Origin: Pseudobdellovibrionaceae bacterium
GTDB lineage: Bacteria; Bdellovibrionota; Bdellovibrionia; Bdellovibrionales; JAMPXM01
Length of the DNA stretch: 6,696 nt
NCBI GenBank assembly: GCA_913776405.1
Contig: CAJYOV010000513.1
Location: 1-6,696 of the forward strand
Direction of reading: 5' to 3'
Part shown: in pieces, positions 1 through 6,098 of the stretch
How the letters are laid out: each line of letters opens with the position of its first letter
How positions within the stretch are numbered: the first letter of the stretch is position 1
The notes under the pieces: model-generated
What the model saw: the letters and a program-made list of their open reading frames with translations, nothing else
Told to the model about the DNA's origin: nothing
Databases searched by the model: none
Translations under genes and position numbers: made by a program

Positions 1-582
<582 letters not shown>

Positions 583-583
583 G

Positions 584-599
584 GATCTCGTACGAGATC
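584..599. repeat. Perfect 16-bp palindrome between eno and the upstream gene
   Basis: GATCTCGTACGAGATC reads identically on both strands. It overlaps the stop codon of the upstream minus-strand frame and lies directly upstream of the TTGACG box before eno. There is no following T-tract on either strand, so it is not an intrinsic terminator. A dimeric regulator site or a short hairpin in the leader are possible roles; both are inference. Confidence 0.5.
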
Positions 600-1023
600 A
601 GCGCGACGCGAAGAAGCTTGTTTGGAATTCTGAGACTTCAGCGGCTGCGGATTTCGGCTTGGTCTTCGCGGCTTGTTCAGCGGCATCACGCATGCGCACC
701 TGCGCCTCTTGAAGTTCTTTGATGGCACCACGAATGACTTCGGGCGCTGTTTCGCAAACGAAGTTCCAGTCGACGCGTCTCATCGCCTCTTTCACCTGAG
801 GCGTTTGACGACCTTGCGCCACAAGCATCGTGACCAGTTGCTGGCCGCGAGCGAAGTAATCGCCTAAGCGGTAGAGCTCGTGAAGCGCGGTCGAGACCGA
901 CTGTTCCGCACGCATCTCTGGAGACGCCGACGTGAGTGTTGTGCCCAACGGAACAATTTGACCGGGCTTCGCACCGCTTGCGCGCAAGCGATCGAGTTCA
1001 CGCTCGGACTCGATCAAACGCAT
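598..1023 (-). CDS. Helical protein with N-terminal coiled coil; probable C-terminal half of a split signalling protein
   Basis: No family is recognised. The 141-residue frame starts at ATG 1023 with a charged amphipathic helix (residues 1-14). A Gly/Pro/Thr-rich linker (about 16-35) follows, then a mostly helical middle (about 40-118), and it ends in a Lys/Ala-rich tail with TSFFASR at the C-terminus. No good Shine-Dalgarno precedes the ATG. The frame stays open upstream to 1119. That upstream stretch encodes clearly protein-like coiled-coil sequence (including SILHNLETSQKELEETK) without any ATG, GTG or TTG start. The true protein therefore probably continues from the frame ending at 1077 through a frameshift, giving about 352 residues in total. 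Alternatives are a real short protein reinitiated at 1023, or a rare start (ATT at 1071, CTG at 1068). The gene is real coding DNA with good confidence; its start is uncertain. Confidence 0.6.
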   Translation of the reverse strand: MRLIESERELDRLRASGAKPGQIVPLGTTLTSASPEMRAEQSVSTALHELYRLGDYFARGQQLVTMLVAQGRQTPQVKEAMRRVDWNFVCETAPEVIRGAIKELQEAQVRMRDAAEQAAKTKPKSAAAEVSEFQTSFFASR

Positions 1024-1076
1024 CTTCGTTTCTTCGAGTTCTTTCTGGCTTGTTTCTAAGTTGTGCAGAATTGAAT

Positions 1077-1119
1077 TTACGAGTTCAGGGTGAAGCGAGA
1101 GTTCTCTTTTTCGACGTCG
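1077..1119 (-). other. Overlap of two minus-strand frames; probable frameshift site at an A5 run
   Basis: The upstream frame ends with TAA at 1079-1077, and the downstream frame is open from 1119. On the coding strand a run of five A (1111-1107) lies in the codons GAA AAA GAG. A single -1 slip after AAA (1109-1107) would join residue 183 of the upstream frame to the downstream frame, giving a junction reading DVEK-RELSLHPELVNS. Both sides look like natural protein sequence. A programmed slip, a true indel mutation or a sequencing/assembly error would all look the same here. Confidence 0.5.
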
Positions 1120-1655
1120 CTAAGGAGGCTCTCTTGAGTTTCAGCCCACTTGATTGTGACACGACTGTCTTCCCACGTGACGCTCGCCATCGGTTTATTG
1201 ATGTAGGTTGGCAAGGCTTCAAAGGCCGCACACAAGTACGCCGTTACAAGCGGGAATCGATCTTCGGAAATCGGCAAAACAAAACTGACTGAGTCAGATG
1301 TACGATGAACCTCACCGATCGGCGGAGCCGGACTGATGAAGTAAGAAAGAAACCGCTCACTTTGCGCAAACAAATCTTGCGGTGCTTGGACCATGCGAAG
1401 AACGCTGTCGAGAACTCCCCACGCGCGAAGGTCTTTGCTTTGGTGGCCGACTTCGCGAATGAAGGGAGCGCCTTTACCGAATGCAGATTCAAGGCCTGCG
1501 AGAAGCTGCTCCATCTTATCGGCTTCTAGCCAACTCGACGGATCACGCAAAAATTCTGCCGGCCAGTCACACGTTTCGTAGACAGCCGTCAGATCTTCGC
1601 CGCGACGATCGAGCGAGACCAAGACAGAATGGGTAATTTTGCAGCTAAAGAGCAC
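1077..1655 (-). CDS. Putative sensory domain protein, AraC N-terminal-like; probable N-terminal half of a split gene
   Basis: 192 residues from GTG 1655, the first possible start after an in-frame TAG. The Shine-Dalgarno is poor: GGGAG lies about 15 bases upstream. The soluble sequence has no signal peptide or membrane helix. Its layout recalls the ligand-binding N-terminal domain of AraC-type regulators and related bacterial sensors. An opening helix (ITHSVLVSLDRRGEDL) is followed by WLEADKMEQLLAGLE, then a repeated helix set around residues 77-105 (WGVLDSVLRMVQAP, LFAQSERFLSYF). A beta hairpin (about 118-128), a helix (135-148) and a closing strand pair ending VTIKWAE (166-172) complete it. 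This resemblance is by eye and moderate. There is no DNA-binding, kinase or cyclase domain in this frame. It diverges from the secreted-protein gene at 1802 and is followed by a frame that seems to be its own continuation. Confidence 0.6.
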   Translation of the reverse strand: MLFSCKITHSVLVSLDRRGEDLTAVYETCDWPAEFLRDPSSWLEADKMEQLLAGLESAFGKGAPFIREVGHQSKDLRAWGVLDSVLRMVQAPQDLFAQSERFLSYFISPAPPIGEVHRTSDSVSFVLPISEDRFPLVTAYLCAAFEALPTYINKPMASVTWEDSRVTIKWAETQESLLSDVEKENSRFTLNS

Positions 1656-1675
1656 GACAGGGTTCTAACGACTCC

Positions 1676-1740
1676 CAGGGTGAGAGACAAGCAAGCGCTC
1701 GGGCGTGCTGAATAAAGAGGCAGCGCCGGCTCTCACCTTG
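1676..1740. repeat. Long inverted repeat in the divergent intergenic region
   Basis: Arms CAGGGTGAGAG (1676-1686) and CTCTCACCTTG (1730-1740) are complementary over 11 bases with one G-T pair. A shorter nested pair, GCGCT (1695-1699) and AGCGC (1722-1726), lies inside. It sits between the divergent genes at 1655 and 1802 and overlaps the candidate -35 box of the latter. It could be an operator pair, a cruciform or a folded leader. No run of T follows, so it is not a typical terminator. Confidence 0.4.
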
Positions 1741-1767
1741 CCAGAGGCGGATCTGAGGGAGTGTAGT
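1738..1767 (+). promoter_or_regulatory. Candidate sigma70 promoter for the secreted-protein gene
   Basis: TTGCCA (1738-1743, one mismatch to TTGACA) is followed after 18 bases by TGTAGT (1762-1767, two mismatches to TATAAT). The position, about 35 bases before the ATG at 1802, is sensible, but the match is only fair. Confidence 0.3.
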
Positions 1768-1778
1768 TGGAGCTCCAA
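1767..1778. repeat. 12-bp perfect palindrome upstream of the secreted-protein gene
   Basis: TTGGAGCTCCAA is self-complementary and falls between the candidate -10 box and the ribosome binding site of the gene at 1802. Possible roles are a repressor site or a small hairpin in the 5' leader; neither is proven. Confidence 0.35.
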
Positions 1779-1801
1779 ATGGCTCTTCAGAGGGGGATTT
1801 T

Positions 1802-2308
1802 ATGAAATTACTGCTTACCGCGACATTAGGTCTCATGACCGTTCTTCTGGTTTCAAAGGCTGAAGCGAATGCCCAATTCTCAAAGATCTATGCCTTCCCG
1901 ATCGAAAAATACCAGGCGCTCGAAGCGGCGATTGATGAAGCCGCAGCTCGTCCTGACATGAAACAGGAATTCTACAAAGAACTCGACGCGAATGATCGCT
2001 CGTCGATTCGCTGCCTCGATGGCAGCCCGAGCCCGCTTCCAGGCAACAATGCTAGCCGCAAAGGCTGGGGTTGCATGCTCACGTTCGCAACAGATCTCGG
2101 AAGCGGCATCACGATCGAACTCCGTCAGATGCTTGCGATGGACAAAACGACGGCTGAGATTCGCGACCTCTTGTCGAAAGAGAACCCAAATCAAAAATCG
2201 AAACTCGAATTGCCTCGCCTCTTCGACGGCGGCCGCGGCTCAAGCTACTACTGCGAATCTGTTCGCGGCGCTTGGGATTGCAAACTCAAGATGGTCAGCG
2301 CTAACTGA
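1802..2308 (+). CDS. Secreted protein of unknown function, four cysteines
   Basis: 168 residues. A classic Sec signal peptide is visible: MK, a hydrophobic core (about 3-18), then A-x-A type sites, with likely cleavage after ANA (residue 24). The mature protein is about 144 residues, probably periplasmic or exported, with four cysteines (71, 91, 151, 160) that could form two disulfides. A helical stretch (about 34-60) is followed by a Gly/Pro/Ser-rich patch (74-90), a strand-like segment ending in IELRQML, a charged helix (115-135), and a C-terminal Cys pair in YYCES and WDCKL. No family is recognised. The ATG is supported by a purine-rich ribosome binding site, AGGGGG (1791-1796), five bases upstream. 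An intrinsic terminator follows, so it is probably a monocistronic unit. Confidence 0.85.
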   Translation: MKLLLTATLGLMTVLLVSKAEANAQFSKIYAFPIEKYQALEAAIDEAAARPDMKQEFYKELDANDRSSIRCLDGSPSPLPGNNASRKGWGCMLTFATDLGSGITIELRQMLAMDKTTAEIRDLLSKENPNQKSKLELPRLFDGGRGSSYYCESVRGAWDCKLKMVSAN

Positions 2309-2359
2309 AACAGACGAGCGACAACTGATTCGCTCTCGCGAGAAAATAAAAATAAAATC

Positions 2360-2389
2360 AAAAGCGTGGGGTAGCTCTCACGCTTTTTT
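2360..2389 (+). terminator. Rho-independent terminator after the secreted-protein gene
   Basis: Stem arms 2360-2370 (AAAAGCGTGGG) and 2377-2387 (CTCTCACGCTTTT) pair over 11 positions with one G-U, leaving a six-base loop. The T-run 2384-2389 continues into TATTTT. The upstream side is A-rich, so the hairpin could also work on the minus strand, although no minus-strand gene ends here. It separates the secreted-protein gene from the channel/importer unit that begins only about 19 bases later. Confidence 0.88.
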
Positions 2390-2395
2390 ATTTTC

Positions 2396-2401
2396 TATAA
2401 C
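2396..2401 (+). promoter_or_regulatory. Candidate -10 box for the mechanosensitive-channel operon (possible leaderless start)
   Basis: TATAAC differs from the TATAAT consensus at one position and ends six bases before the ATG at 2408. Transcription would then begin at or next to the A of the ATG. No Shine-Dalgarno lies before this ATG, which fits a leaderless message. No good -35 is visible; the position is occupied by the terminator hairpin. Another AT-rich candidate, TAAAAT (2353-2358), lies just before the hairpin but would require transcription through it. Confidence 0.3.
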
Positions 2402-2407
2402 CGACGG

Positions 2408-3475
2408 ATGACTCCACAACTCGAATCTCTCGCACAAGCGATCTCAGAAAATATTTGGCTCTCATGGCTCACGATTCTAGTTGGCGCTTTTATCGCCGCA
2501 TTGATCGTCAAAGTGATCTTAAGTTTTATCAGCCATCGCCTGCGGAAGCTGACAGGCCACGTTCGCTCAAACTGGGACAGCATTAGTCTCGATATCGTCG
2601 ACGGACTTCGCACGTGGGTACTCTTCACTTGGGGCGTCTTTCTTTTTTCGCGCTCGGTTGAGCAAAATGAAACTCTTCAAAAACTCATTCTCATCGTCGT
2701 CGTTCTCGCTTCGACGTATCAGGCCGCACTTTGGGGCCTTCATCTCATCAAAAACTGGAAGCACACGGTTCTCGAAGCACGCAGCGGTTCTGATCCTTCT
2801 TCGTCATCAGCGATCGGACTTTTGTACACGACGGTGCAGGCCATCTTCTTGGTTGTGATGGTTTTGATTGCGCTGAGCAATTTGGGCGTGAATATCAGCG
2901 CGCTGATTGCAGGTCTAGGTGTCGGCGGTATCGCGGTCGCACTTGCGGCTCAGAACGTTCTCGGCGATCTGCTCGCCTCACTGTCAATTGTGCTCGATAA
3001 GCCGTTCGTCGTCGGCGATTTTATTATCACCGGCAAAGAGCTTGGCACGGTTCAACATATCGGCGTCAAAACGACGCGATTGCGCTCGTTGTCTGGAGAA
3101 GAGCTTGTTGTCTCGAATAAAGATCTTCTCGAAAGTCGGATTCAAAACTTCAAACGGATGCAAGAACGTCGAGTCGTTCAAAATTTTCGAATCTTATATT
3201 CGACGCCGCAAGAGAAGCTTGCTCAAGTTCCAGGCTGGGTGAAAGCTGCGATCGAGAAACAGCCGGGCCTTCGTTTCGATCGATGTCACTTGGCTAAGTA
3301 CGGCGAGTCATCGCTCGAGTTCGAATTTGTTTTCTATGTGCTCGATCCGGACTACACTCGCTACATGGATCTCCAACAAATTGTGCTGCTCGATATTTTC
3401 AAAACGTTTGCAGACGAGCAAATTCAGTTCGCGCATCCGAGCCGTTCGATTTACGTCGAAAATTGGCCTCGATGA
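2408..3475 (+). CDS. MscS-family mechanosensitive ion channel
   Basis: An inner-membrane channel of the small-conductance mechanosensitive family, which opens under membrane tension to release solutes on hypo-osmotic shock. The 355 residues are longer than E. coli MscS (286). Hydrophobic segments lie at about 17-41, 67-81, 91-115 and 136-158, followed by the pore helix. The pore-lining TM3 signature is clear at about 164-206: Gly/Ala-rich GLGVGGIAVALAAQN, then LGDLLASLSIVLDKPF and VGDFI. The beta-domain then follows (GTVQHIGVKTTRLRSLSGEE, VVSNKDLLESRIQNF) and an alpha/beta C-terminal domain to 355. The extra N-terminal helices fit the larger YbdG/YnaI-like or generic MscS-type group. ATG 2408 is the first start after the terminator and precedes TM1; no ribosome binding site is evident. 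The stop codon overlaps the ATP-binding gene start as ATGA, indicating coupled translation with an osmolyte-type importer. Confidence 0.95.
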   Translation: MTPQLESLAQAISENIWLSWLTILVGAFIAALIVKVILSFISHRLRKLTGHVRSNWDSISLDIVDGLRTWVLFTWGVFLFSRSVEQNETLQKLILIVVVLASTYQAALWGLHLIKNWKHTVLEARSGSDPSSSSAIGLLYTTVQAIFLVVMVLIALSNLGVNISALIAGLGVGGIAVALAAQNVLGDLLASLSIVLDKPFVVGDFIITGKELGTVQHIGVKTTRLRSLSGEELVVSNKDLLESRIQNFKRMQERRVVQNFRILYSTPQEKLAQVPGWVKAAIEKQPGLRFDRCHLAKYGESSLEFEFVFYVLDPDYTRYMDLQQIVLLDIFKTFADEQIQFAHPSRSIYVENWPR

Positions 3476-4206
3476 TCCGATTCGAAGCCGTCGATAAGTT
3501 CTTTAATCGAGTTCAAGTTTTGCGGGATCTGAGCTTTCACGTTCGTAGTGGCGAGCGGGTCGCTCTCTTAGGTTTGAGTGGTTCAGGTAAAACGACCGCG
3601 CTGAAACTGATTACGGGTCTCCACCGCGCTGATTCAGGACGCATCTTTGTCAACAATGCCGAGCTGACATCTGACACGCTCGAATCGATTCGCTCTTCGA
3701 TCGGCTACGTGATTCAAGATGGCGGCCTGTTCCCGCACCTGACAGGTCTTCAGAATTTAGAACTCGTCGCTTCCGCGGCCGGTTGGGAGATGGGAAAAAC
3801 AAGGGCGCGAATCGAAGAGCTCGCTCAAGTGACTCATCTTTCATTTGAGGTTCTAGAAAAATATCCGCGTCAATTGTCTGGCGGCCAACGTCAACGGATC
3901 GGTCTTATGCGTGCTTTGCTCAAAGACCCGCCCCTGCTTCTGCTCGATGAACCCCTTGGCGCACTTGACCCGATTACGCGAACCGAACTTCAAGTCGAGC
4001 TTCGCGAAATCAGTACGCGCCTTCAGAAGACAGTCGTACTCGTCACTCACGATCTCTTTGAAGCCGGCTATTTAGCTGATCGCATTTTGCTTTTATGCGA
4101 AGGCCAAATCTTGCAAGAGGGCACGCTGCAGGACTTGGTTCGCGCTCCGGCTACTCCGTTTGTGAAGACATTCGTTGAGTCTCAAAAACGAATCGAGGCT
4201 CCGTGA
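3472..4206 (+). CDS. ABC transporter ATPase, OpuC/ProV-like osmoprotectant type without CBS domains
   Basis: The cytoplasmic ATP-hydrolysing subunit that powers the importer encoded next. 244 residues from ATG 3472. Visible motifs are Walker A GLSGSGKT (34-41), Q-loop Q82 in the VIQDGGLFPHLT block typical of OpuCA/ProV/YehX ATPases, signature LSGGQ (135-139), Walker B LLLLDE (155-160), D-loop GALD (163-166) and the switch histidine H193 in VTHD. It ends soon after the ATPase core, whereas ProV, OpuAA and OpuCA proteins carry a C-terminal pair of CBS domains that sense ionic strength or nucleotides; these are absent. The ATG is chosen because it forms an ATGA overlap with the channel stop. A TTG at 3463 would add only three residues and has no ribosome binding site. 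The gene ends in a GTGA overlap with the next gene, so channel, ATPase and permease are coupled. Confidence 0.95.
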   Translation: MIRFEAVDKFFNRVQVLRDLSFHVRSGERVALLGLSGSGKTTALKLITGLHRADSGRIFVNNAELTSDTLESIRSSIGYVIQDGGLFPHLTGLQNLELVASAAGWEMGKTRARIEELAQVTHLSFEVLEKYPRQLSGGQRQRIGLMRALLKDPPLLLLDEPLGALDPITRTELQVELREISTRLQKTVVLVTHDLFEAGYLADRILLLCEGQILQEGTLQDLVRAPATPFVKTFVESQKRIEAP

Positions 4207-5759
4207 TTTTTTCAAGATGCTCCACTCGGCTCTCGACTTTTACGCTAGTCGCGACCCTCCTAGCTTTCGCGTTCGTGGCTTCGACTCTTTTGCTCAGCAC
4301 GCGAGCCGCCGCTACGGGGAAGCCCGTCGTCATCGGCTCGAAGAAGTTTACAGAATCGATTACCCTCGGCGAAATTCTGAAATTGAAACTCCAGAATGAT
4401 CGAATCGATACGGTTCACAAAGCTGAACTTGGCGGCACGCGGATTCTTTGGAACGCACTGGTGGCTGGCAACATCGACGTCTATGTCGAATACTCAGGCA
4501 CACTTTCAGAAGAAATCCTGCGTGCGAAATTTTCTTCGATCGAAGATTTAAATTCACTCCTGAAACCTCAAGGTGTCACGGCGCTACCGAGCTTAGGTTT
4601 CAACAACACTTATGCCGTAGGGCTCTTGAAGTCGAGAGCACGCGAACTCTCGCTTGAATCGATTTCTGATTTGAAAACACATCCGGACGTGAAGCTTGGT
4701 TTTGCAAATGAGTTTCGCCAACGGCAAGACGGCTGGCCTGGTCTCAAAAAAGCGTACGGCCTTCCGCAAAAAGACACGCGCGGCCTTGATCACGACATCG
4801 CTTATCGTGCGCTTCAGACGGGCGACGTCGATTTGACAGATCTTTATACGACCGACGCTGAAATCGCCTACTATGATCTCAAGATTCTAAAGGATGACCG
4901 TCACTACTTCCCGACTTATGATGCCCTTATTCTCGTACGCTCAGCGGCGGTTGCAGAACATCCTGACCTTCTGAACTCGCTTCAGCCTCTTGTCGGTTCT
5001 ATTTCAAGCGACGAAATGATCGCGATGAACCGAGATGTGAAAATTGACAAGCAGACGTCGCTCGCGGTGGCCAGTCGATTCCTAAAAGAGAAATTCAATT
5101 TCGATCACGAAGAGGCTGCGCCCTCAAGTTTCGACCGCATTCTCGATCGCACCCAAGAGCATCTTTTCTTAGTTTTGATCTCGCTTACGGCCGCGATCCT
5201 TATTGGTATTCCGCTTGGTGTTACCGCTGCGAAATATCGGGGCTTCGGCAAAGTCATCTTGGGTGTTGTGGGTTTGATTCAAACCGTTCCGGCATTGGCT
5301 CTTCTCGTGATTCTCATTCGACCCTTGAACTCAATCGGGCTTTCGGGAATCGGCGATACGCCAGCGTTAATAGCTCTGTTTCTTTACAGCCTGCTACCGA
5401 TTGTCCGCGGCACTCACACGGGCCTCGAGCAAATTCCGCTTCACTTGCGCGAGACCGCAGCTGTTCTCGGACTCTCGCGAAGCATGCAGCTCTTCCGCAT
5501 CGGAATTCCGCTCGCGTTACCTTCGATACTTTCTGGGATTAAAACGTCAGCCGTTTTGAATGTCGGCTTTGCGACTCTGGGCGCGCTCGTTGGCGCCGGC
5601 GGCTACGGCCAGCCGATTCTCGCAGGCATACGCCTTGATGACTACGGCTTGATTCTGGAGGGCGCTGTACCAGCGGCCCTCCTAGCGATCTGTGTTCAGA
5701 TCTTCTTTGAGGTCTTCGACGACTACTTGGTTTCGCCGGGCCTGCGATCGAAAGCGTAA
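4203..5759 (+). CDS. Fused substrate-binding protein and permease of an OpuC/OsmF-type ABC importer
   Basis: 518 residues combining capture and translocation of a compatible solute such as glycine betaine, choline or a related amine. An N-terminal signal or anchor helix (about 13-32) precedes the binding domain (about 40-300). That domain has the family blocks VVIGSKKFTESITLGEIL (42-59), GGTRILWNALVAGNIDVYVE (77-96) with YSGT, the NNTYAVGL segment (134-141), NEFRQRQDGWPGL (169-181), and DLYTTDAEI then HYFPTYDA (213-241). Conserved Tyr/Phe residues (Y94, Y97, Y137, Y215, Y235, Y239) could build the aromatic cage typical of quaternary-amine binding. The permease (about 315-518) has about five helices and the EAA-type coupling loop RETAAVLGLS (416-425) with LPSILSGIKTS. 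The GTG start at 4203 overlaps the ATPase stop as GTGA and has GAGG (4195-4198) four bases upstream. Known fusions such as OpuA of Lactococcus and EgtU of H. pylori and S. pneumoniae have the opposite order (permease first). Ergothioneine, carnitine or another amine cannot be excluded as substrate. Confidence 0.93.
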   Translation: MIFSRCSTRLSTFTLVATLLAFAFVASTLLLSTRAAATGKPVVIGSKKFTESITLGEILKLKLQNDRIDTVHKAELGGTRILWNALVAGNIDVYVEYSGTLSEEILRAKFSSIEDLNSLLKPQGVTALPSLGFNNTYAVGLLKSRARELSLESISDLKTHPDVKLGFANEFRQRQDGWPGLKKAYGLPQKDTRGLDHDIAYRALQTGDVDLTDLYTTDAEIAYYDLKILKDDRHYFPTYDALILVRSAAVAEHPDLLNSLQPLVGSISSDEMIAMNRDVKIDKQTSLAVASRFLKEKFNFDHEEAAPSSFDRILDRTQEHLFLVLISLTAAILIGIPLGVTAAKYRGFGKVILGVVGLIQTVPALALLVILIRPLNSIGLSGIGDTPALIALFLYSLLPIVRGTHTGLEQIPLHLRETAAVLGLSRSMQLFRIGIPLALPSILSGIKTSAVLNVGFATLGALVGAGGYGQPILAGIRLDDYGLILEGAVPAALLAICVQIFFEVFDDYLVSPGLRSKA

Positions 5760-5762
5760 AGC

Positions 5763-6098
5763 TTAGCGAACTTGTGCGATCGAACCGTCAGCCTTGAGCT
5801 CAACGATCGTTCTGAGTTCTGCGCCGACACCTTGAAGGCACTGCGTGTTGTCCGCAGGGATCAAGATGCCTGCGGCTTCGATATCCTGCTCAGTCAAAAT
5901 AGCTGCACACGTTGGGTTCTCAGCGAGCTGCGACACTTGAACTTTCGCGAGGCACTTGTTCGACGAAACAGCTTCTGTCGAAAGCACCTTTGCAACGATC
6001 TGTGCTTCGCCGAGGCAGCGCGCCGATGCGAACGAAGACGATGCCGAAAGACCGACGAGCGCGAGAGCCAAAACAGCGAAACCTTTTTGAACGTTCAT
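5763..6098 (-). CDS. Small secreted protein of unknown function, four cysteines
   Basis: 111 residues from ATG 6098. The Sec signal peptide is MNVQK, a hydrophobic stretch (about 7-18), then SASSSFASA with likely cleavage around residues 24-26. The mature part is about 86 residues with four cysteines (28, 49, 64, 87), an even number that suits two disulfides in the periplasm or outside. It starts RCLGEAQIVAKV and ends with an amphipathic strand-like tail (TIVELKADGSIAQVR). No family is recognised. The start is set by GGAG (6109-6106 on the minus strand) seven bases upstream; a longer TTG-started version from 6155 would put 19 polar residues before the signal peptide. The stop lies 3 bp from the stop of the convergent importer gene. 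Confidence 0.8.
   Translation of the reverse strand: MNVQKGFAVLALALVGLSASSSFASARCLGEAQIVAKVLSTEAVSSNKCLAKVQVSQLAENPTCAAILTEQDIEAAGILIPADNTQCLQGVGAELRTIVELKADGSIAQVR

Noticed and set aside
2334..2343. Palindrome TCTCGCGAGA after the secreted-protein gene as a terminator
   Set aside because: It is short and not followed by a T-tract; the hairpin at 2360-2389 is the convincing terminator.
1992..2411. Plus-strand open frame of 139 codons overlapping the secreted-protein gene
   Set aside because: Its composition is alanine/arginine biased, it runs through the terminator, and it overlaps a frame with a clear signal peptide and ribosome binding site.
3463..3471. TTG start for the ABC ATPase
   Set aside because: It adds only three residues without a ribosome binding site. 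The ATG at 3472 forms a typical ATGA overlap and begins in register with the ATPase fold.
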